Source of the DNA: JBDHTQ01 sp039808765
Lineage (GTDB): Bacteria > Pseudomonadota > Alphaproteobacteria > UBA2400
Assembly (NCBI GenBank): GCA_039808765.1
Contig: JBDHTQ010000013.1
Location: forward strand, 1 to 17,745
Direction: 5' to 3'
Length of the DNA: 17,745 nucleotides
Part shown: piece after piece, positions 14,229 through 17,745 of the stretch
Numbering within the stretch: position 1 is the stretch's first letter
Layout of the letters: every line of letters starts with the position of its first letter
Program-made: the position numbers and the translations under genes
Notes under the pieces: generated by a model
The model's input: only the letters and a program-made list of their open reading frames with translations
Told to the model about the DNA's origin: nothing
Database searches by the model: none

Positions 14229-14801
14229 CTACCTATTGTCATCGAGTGAAAAGATAAACTGCTCATACGAGACTTTTTTGTCTCGCAGAAGTTCCTTGAG
14301 ATATTCTAAAGATGTAGCCAATCCGGCGCTTCCCCCGCGAGAGTCTTCCAGATCACGCAAGGTTTTATAAAGCGGTATAATTTTTTCGAGGGCTTTCGGT
14401 GATGGCGCACGACGCATTGAATGATAGCCCAAGCACTCACCCGTCGTTGAATAGACAGGTGTTACGCACGCTAAAACCCAATAATTATCGCCGTTTTTAC
14501 AACGATTGTTAACATATGCAAAGATTTCACTACCACCTTTGATCGTATCCCATAGCAGCTTAAACACACAGCGCGGCATGTGGGGATGACGAATAAGCGA
14601 ATGCGGCTGATTCAACACTTCATCCTCGGTATAGCCACTAATGCTTAAAAAGAGATCATTGGCATATTGGATACGCCCTGCCATATCCGTCTTGCTGACA
14701 ATAATATCGCTGGGATCAAGTTTTAATTCTTTCCCTGTCAGAAAGAATCTTGAAGAAGCATGATTCTGAATCATTGTTTCTTTTTTCAAGGCTTGCGTCA
14801 T
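14229..14801 (-). CDS. Aer-like PAS domain protein, sensor half of a split aerotaxis receptor
   Basis: A 190-residue soluble protein with one PAS domain (about 31-143), very similar in pattern to the N-terminal FAD-binding PAS domain of E. coli Aer. Shared blocks include YANDLFLSISGYT (46-58), QPHSLIRHPHMP (65-76), KNGDNYWV (102-109) and IIPLYKTL (141-148). In Aer this domain holds FAD and reports redox state through HAMP to the kinase-control region. Two pocket positions differ here: the Aer RHPDMP block is RHPHMP, and the Trp after the KKGEP segment is Phe94. A 40-residue tail, unlike the Aer linker, follows (SAGLATSLEYLKELLRDKK). The ATG at 14801 is preferred over 14828 because it has an AGGGAG Shine-Dalgarno and the predicted -10 overlaps the earlier codon. 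It is the first gene of an operon with the transducer 4 bp downstream. Confidence 0.9.
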   Translation of the reverse strand: MTQALKKETMIQNHASSRFFLTGKELKLDPSDIIVSKTDMAGRIQYANDLFLSISGYTEDEVLNQPHSLIRHPHMPRCVFKLLWDTIKGGSEIFAYVNNRCKNGDNYWVLACVTPVYSTTGECLGYHSMRRAPSPKALEKIIPLYKTLRDLEDSRGGSAGLATSLEYLKELLRDKKVSYEQFIFSLDDNR

Positions 14802-14826
14802 GAATATTCTCCCTAATCGCTTGGTC

Positions 14827-14858
14827 ATTATAGAGATAATGAATTAAATTTCGTTAAC
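14827..14858 (-). promoter_or_regulatory. predicted promoter region of the PAS-transducer operon
   Basis: On the minus strand a perfect TATAAT lies at 14832-14827, about 25 bases before the ATG at 14801. No good -35 hexamer stands at normal distance. Instead TTAA (14844-14847) and TTAAC (14854-14858 on the plus strand) lie 6 bases apart in the -35 area. This resembles a CtrA box with a spacer one base too short. The -10 is the stronger part of this call. Confidence 0.45.
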
Positions 14859-15101
14859 AGCATTCATACACGCATATTTTCATCGTACGCATTCAAACAT
14901 TCGTGACCAGCAAAACTTTCACTTAAAATGGTCAAAAAAACCCACCCTTGATCATTTTGATTGTACAGATCAGGCCAAATTATCTGCAGAAATTTCAGTT
15001 TATAATTTATTAACTTTGATTGACAATCGTGCCGAATCAGCGCTTTCATTGCATAGAAAATGCTTCCGCATCTAAAATCGTCGCATCAGGGAGACGACCA
15101 C
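14859..15101 (+). promoter_or_regulatory. upstream region of the SPOR lipoprotein gene
   Basis: This AT-rich divergent region holds scattered promoter-like pieces reading right: TATAAT at 15001-15006 without a partner -35, and a perfect TTGACA at 15020-15025 without a good -10 at 16-18 bases. The TTGACA lies in an 11-bp palindrome (GATTG-A-CAATC, 15018-15028). I cannot choose between them, so the start of transcription is unresolved. No gene is visible here; the short minus-strand frame at 14864-15049 has no coding signs. Confidence 0.3.
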
Positions 15102-16316
15102 ATGCACAATAAATTCTTTTATCAAACATCGTTTTTGCCCGCCGTTGCATTACTCTGTTTAATAGGATGTGCCGCACGCCCCCCTGCCCAAACGTTACCG
15201 ATCACCCAACCATCCCCCAGTGCGCACATTGAAGCTTTGCAAAAAAGTGCTTACGCTTTGCGTCTGCAATATAACGAAATGGGTGAGCAACTATCATTCC
15301 TTCAAAATCAGATTGATATGCTTGCACACCACCATATGGACATTCTTCTAGAAGAAAATAAGCCCCTTCCCACTTCTGTTACAATGACACATACGATTAC
15401 AGATAATGCAGGCAAAAAAGAAGATTCTCACGTACCAGCCATGCCTGCTGAGGCATTACGCGAAACAATTCTATCTGAAGAAACAAAAATAATTCCATCG
15501 CCCAAGAAATCAAATAAATCCAAATCAAATCAATTAGCTAACCCCCACCACAGCACAGAGGCACCAGCCCCGATTAAAGCGTCAACAACTGCGCCAACAA
15601 CACTTATCGCGGCCCTCAACCAAGATGATCTCGCACTTGAGCCTGCGCACCAAGATAATGGTGCGGTTACCCCCCCGCTCCCTTCTCCTATACATGAAAA
15701 TCCTATTCATGAAAAACCAGCTCACGAAATACGAGAAGAACAAACGTTTTCAGAACATGTAGCACCCGAAACTGACGATCCTCAATCGCCAATGGCAGAA
15801 TCGGCAAGCGCAGAAACCGATGAATCCGCATTGCCCGAAACGACAACCGAAGCAGATAACGCGGAACAACCCCAAACACTAACGATGAATGAGGCACAAA
15901 ATGAAATGCCTGCAGAAGTGCACGTGGAGACACAATTAGAGCCCCCAGCGACAGAGCAATCTGCTGCCCCCCCCACAGCGAAAACTCACGACGCAACAGC
16001 AACACCCCACGAAGCATCCGCAGCTGCGCCGCGTCCATCAATGGTCTATCTTGTTCACCTTGCCTCATACCACGCGCGCAATGAAGTAACCCAAGGTTGG
16101 ACAAAACTCAAAAGCATGTATCCCGCCCTTTTGCGCAACCGCTCGGCGGTGATGACATCATTCAGAGATGATAAAAATCAGTCGTGGTTACGGTTGAGCG
16201 TCGGTCCGTTGAACACGAAGGACGAAGCCCATCACCTTTGCGCACTTATGATGGATCAGCAAATCTGGTGTGACGTGCTCTCGACTCATCCGACATACCT
16301 CCGCCCTTTACAATAA
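15102..16316 (+). CDS. SPOR-domain lipoprotein
   Basis: A 404-residue predicted lipoprotein. The signal peptide ends in a lipobox, LIGC, with the acylated cysteine at residue 23. A short coiled-coil-like stretch follows (about 45-80, EALQKSAYALRLQYNEMGEQ). A long low-complexity region rich in Pro, Glu, Ala and Thr (about 95-310) would span the periplasm. The C-terminal SPOR domain is about 313-404, opening YLVHLASYHARNE and containing WLRLSVGPLNTKDEAHHLC. SPOR domains bind glycan strands stripped of stem peptides, so the family concentrates at division septa and other sites of wall remodelling. The frame is open to 15060, but the ATG at 15102 has GGGAG upstream and puts the signal peptide at the very N-terminus. 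The gene is alone and converges on rnd with a 40-bp gap that holds no clear terminator. Confidence 0.88.
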   Translation: MHNKFFYQTSFLPAVALLCLIGCAARPPAQTLPITQPSPSAHIEALQKSAYALRLQYNEMGEQLSFLQNQIDMLAHHHMDILLEENKPLPTSVTMTHTITDNAGKKEDSHVPAMPAEALRETILSEETKIIPSPKKSNKSKSNQLANPHHSTEAPAPIKASTTAPTTLIAALNQDDLALEPAHQDNGAVTPPLPSPIHENPIHEKPAHEIREEQTFSEHVAPETDDPQSPMAESASAETDESALPETTTEADNAEQPQTLTMNEAQNEMPAEVHVETQLEPPATEQSAAPPTAKTHDATATPHEASAAAPRPSMVYLVHLASYHARNEVTQGWTKLKSMYPALLRNRSAVMTSFRDDKNQSWLRLSVGPLNTKDEAHHLCALMMDQQIWCDVLSTHPTYLRPLQ

Positions 16317-16356
16317 TCATATGAATGAGGTTTGAGTATCGGGGATGAAATACAGT

Positions 16357-17529
16357 TTAATGTGTTTCAAGTTCGATGAGTTTTACTTTATTTTTGGTAG
16401 CCGCCAACGCAAGCCTCCCCTCGCGCAAATCCAATGCCCGAGCACCAAAAATCTCTCGGCGCCATCCGTTGAGAGATAATATCTCGGCACTGTCCCCCAT
16501 CAAGGCGATGCTCTCCAGATCACTCGTTGTTGCCAGTAATCGAGGAGCAACACCAGCATCATCAGAAACATGTCGCAACAATACTTTCAGCAATTCGACG
16601 AGTGCCGGAGAAGGTGTTCCATGTAGATTATACTTTTGAGATTGGGCAGGCGCACTTGAAAGTGGCAGCGTAAGCGCATGCTGAACAACACCTAAAAGTG
16701 CTTCACCCAATTTACCTTCTGCCCATCCTTTTGAAACCCCGCGAATGCGTGCAAGTTGATCAAGAGAGGTGGGTGGATGCGCAGCGATTTCCTCTAATGA
16801 TTCATCGCGCAATATCCGACCGCGGGGAACATCACGTTGCTGCGCTTCTTTTTCTCGCCATGCCGCCAGCTCAGACAAGACGATTAAAAATTGGGGTTTG
16901 GTGCTTCGGGGTTTTAACCGCCGCCATGCGTCAGCGGGATCGGTGCGATATAGCCCGATATCGGTTAAGAGGCTCATTTCCTCTTGCACCCATGTTTCTC
17001 TTCCGGTTGCAATCAATTGATTTTTTAGCTTCGAATAAGCGTTTCGCAAATGCGTCACATCGGCCAAAGCATAATCGATTTGCTTGTCGCTTAAAGGCCT
17101 GAGCGACCAATCTGTGAAACGACTCGATTTATCAATAATGGTTCCAACAGTTTTTGCGATCAGCGTATCGTACCCAACTGAATCACCAAACCCGCAAACC
17201 ATTGCGGCAACCTGTGTGTCAAAAATCGGATTGGGCAAACACTCCATCCGATAATAAAAAATCTCAAGATCTTGCCGTGCCGCATGAAAGACTTTAACGA
17301 CATTCTCATTTTTAAGGAGCGTATAAAATGCTGAAAGATCTAAATTCTCTGCCAGAGGGTCAATGCATGCGGCCTCGGAGGGACTGGCCACCTGAATGAG
17401 ACAAAGCTGAGGATAGTAAGTCGACTCGCGCATAAACTCAGTGTCAACTGTAATGAATTCACAGGTTGCCATCCGTTGACAAAGTTCGTTCAACGCATGC
17501 GTTTCTGTAATGTAGTGAAGTGTTGTCAT
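16357..17529 (-). CDS. rnd: ribonuclease D
   Basis: A 390-residue RNase D, a 3' to 5' exoribonuclease that trims tRNA precursors and other structured RNAs. It is a DEDDy enzyme: Asp29 and Glu31 in VDTEF, Asp87 in HAARQDLEI, and Tyr153 with Asp157 in YALADVTHL provide the two-metal site. An HRDC domain covers roughly 215-290, and a second helical C-terminal segment follows, as in the family. Length is normal. The ATG at 17529 has TAGGA a few bases upstream, and a TATAAT stands just before that, giving a very short leader. It appears to be transcribed alone; the palindromic repeat array lies 58 bp upstream of its start. Confidence 0.95.
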   Translation of the reverse strand: MTTLHYITETHALNELCQRMATCEFITVDTEFMRESTYYPQLCLIQVASPSEAACIDPLAENLDLSAFYTLLKNENVVKVFHAARQDLEIFYYRMECLPNPIFDTQVAAMVCGFGDSVGYDTLIAKTVGTIIDKSSRFTDWSLRPLSDKQIDYALADVTHLRNAYSKLKNQLIATGRETWVQEEMSLLTDIGLYRTDPADAWRRLKPRSTKPQFLIVLSELAAWREKEAQQRDVPRGRILRDESLEEIAAHPPTSLDQLARIRGVSKGWAEGKLGEALLGVVQHALTLPLSSAPAQSQKYNLHGTPSPALVELLKVLLRHVSDDAGVAPRLLATTSDLESIALMGDSAEILSLNGWRREIFGARALDLREGRLALAATKNKVKLIELETH

Positions 17530-17545
17530 GTCCTAGGGATAGCGA

Positions 17546-17551
17546 ATTATA
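17546..17551 (-). promoter_or_regulatory. predicted -10 element of rnd
   Basis: A perfect TATAAT on the minus strand lies 16 bases before the rnd ATG, implying a leader of about ten nucleotides. No convincing -35 hexamer is visible at 16-18 bases upstream, and the repeat array begins 36 bases beyond. Confidence 0.45.
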
Positions 17552-17587
17552 ACGCTTTTGACTACTGGAATTGCGTAATTAATTCTA

Positions 17588-17745
17588 GAGCGCATCTCCC
17601 AAAGACAGACGCGCGCTGTTTTTATTCTTTTGACGCAAATACGTCGTCAAAGATGGTCTCTGCGAGCCCATCTTTTCGGGATTTAAACTCGAGCGCATCT
17701 CCAAGACGCGCTCTGTTTCATTTCTTTTGACGCAAATACGTCGTC
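17588..17745 (+). repeat. tandem palindromic repeat array, right end
   Basis: This is the same family and orientation as positions 1-121. One 103-bp unit (17588-17690) is followed by a partial unit (17691-17745) that runs off the window. The first unit is a variant: its GAGCGC hairpin carries extra bases (CCCAAAGACAGAC in place of CCAAGAC), which weakens the stem. The inverted repeats are AAAGATGG (17649-17656) with CCATCTTT (17668-17675), GACG (17632-17635) with CGTC (17642-17645), and GAGCGC (17691-17696) with GCGCTC (17708-17713). A T-rich run follows the GAGCGC hairpin. The array lies upstream of rnd and contains no gene. Confidence 0.85.

Noticed and set aside
14225..14266. The ATG at 14266 as the start of the transducer.
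   Set aside because: It would overlap the end of the PAS gene by 38 bases, while the ATG at 14224 has a Shine-Dalgarno and follows the PAS stop by four bases.
15703..16104. Long minus-strand frames opposite the SPOR lipoprotein gene.
   Set aside because: They lie opposite low-complexity coding sequence, lack ribosome sites and resemble no protein family.
1..17745. The window as a closed circular plasmid, because both ends carry the same repeat in the same orientation.
   Set aside because: Joining the ends leaves a unit lacking about 11 bases (the AAAGATGGTCT segment), there are no replication or partition genes, and the content is chromosomal housekeeping. A dispersed repeat at contig breaks is simpler.
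17588..17745. The terminal arrays as CRISPR or integron attC sites.
   Set aside because: The whole unit repeats without unique spacers, there are no cas genes or integrase, and no gene cassettes lie between copies.

Overview
The window reads as chromosomal DNA of a moderately AT-leaning alphaproteobacterium. Evidence: a short, single-domain HPr kinase of the alphaproteobacterial kind; recG diverging from an sdhE-mfd pair, an order common in that class; an SdhE with the RGTRE motif; and a consensus CtrA-type box (TTAA-N7-TTAAC) in a divergent promoter region. An Aer-type receptor pair implies a motile or once-motile cell. Genus cannot be told from the sequence alone.

Layout, left to right. 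Positions 1-121 are a tandem repeat built of short palindromes. It abuts the stop codon of hprK (125-604, minus). A gene-poor stretch of about 370 bases follows. Next is a very large minus-strand gene (979-4110) for a lytic transglycosylase with several peptidoglycan-binding-like modules and a Pro/Ala/Gln linker encoded by an 18-bp minisatellite. A 196-bp AT-rich divergent region with the CtrA-type box separates it from an unrecognised 425-residue plus-strand gene (4307-5584). Then come mscL (5662-6129, minus) and recG (6199-8295, minus). recG diverges across only 35 bp from sdhE (8331-8615, plus), which overlaps mfd (8612-12040, plus) by ATGA. A small orphan gene (12258-12755, plus), with its own promoter and strong Shine-Dalgarno, ends at a bidirectional terminator. 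From the other side that terminator closes a two-gene operon on the minus strand: an Aer-like PAS protein (14229-14801) followed by a membrane-bound methyl-accepting signalling protein (12839-14224). A SPOR-domain lipoprotein (15102-16316, plus) converges with rnd, RNase D (16357-17529, minus). Beyond rnd, positions 17588-17745 hold the same tandem repeat as the left end, in the same orientation.

Functional themes: DNA repair and transcription-coupled repair (recG, mfd); envelope and cell-wall functions (large transglycosylase, SPOR lipoprotein, MscL); energy sensing and taxis (split Aer pair, SdhE); RNA processing (rnd); PTS regulation (hprK). Most genes are housekeeping. The points most worth a second look are the repeat family at both ends, the split aerotaxis receptor with changed cofactor-pocket residues, the large leaderless transglycosylase behind a CtrA-type box, and two orphan genes. 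I found no convincing evidence of a mobile element, CRISPR array or defence system.
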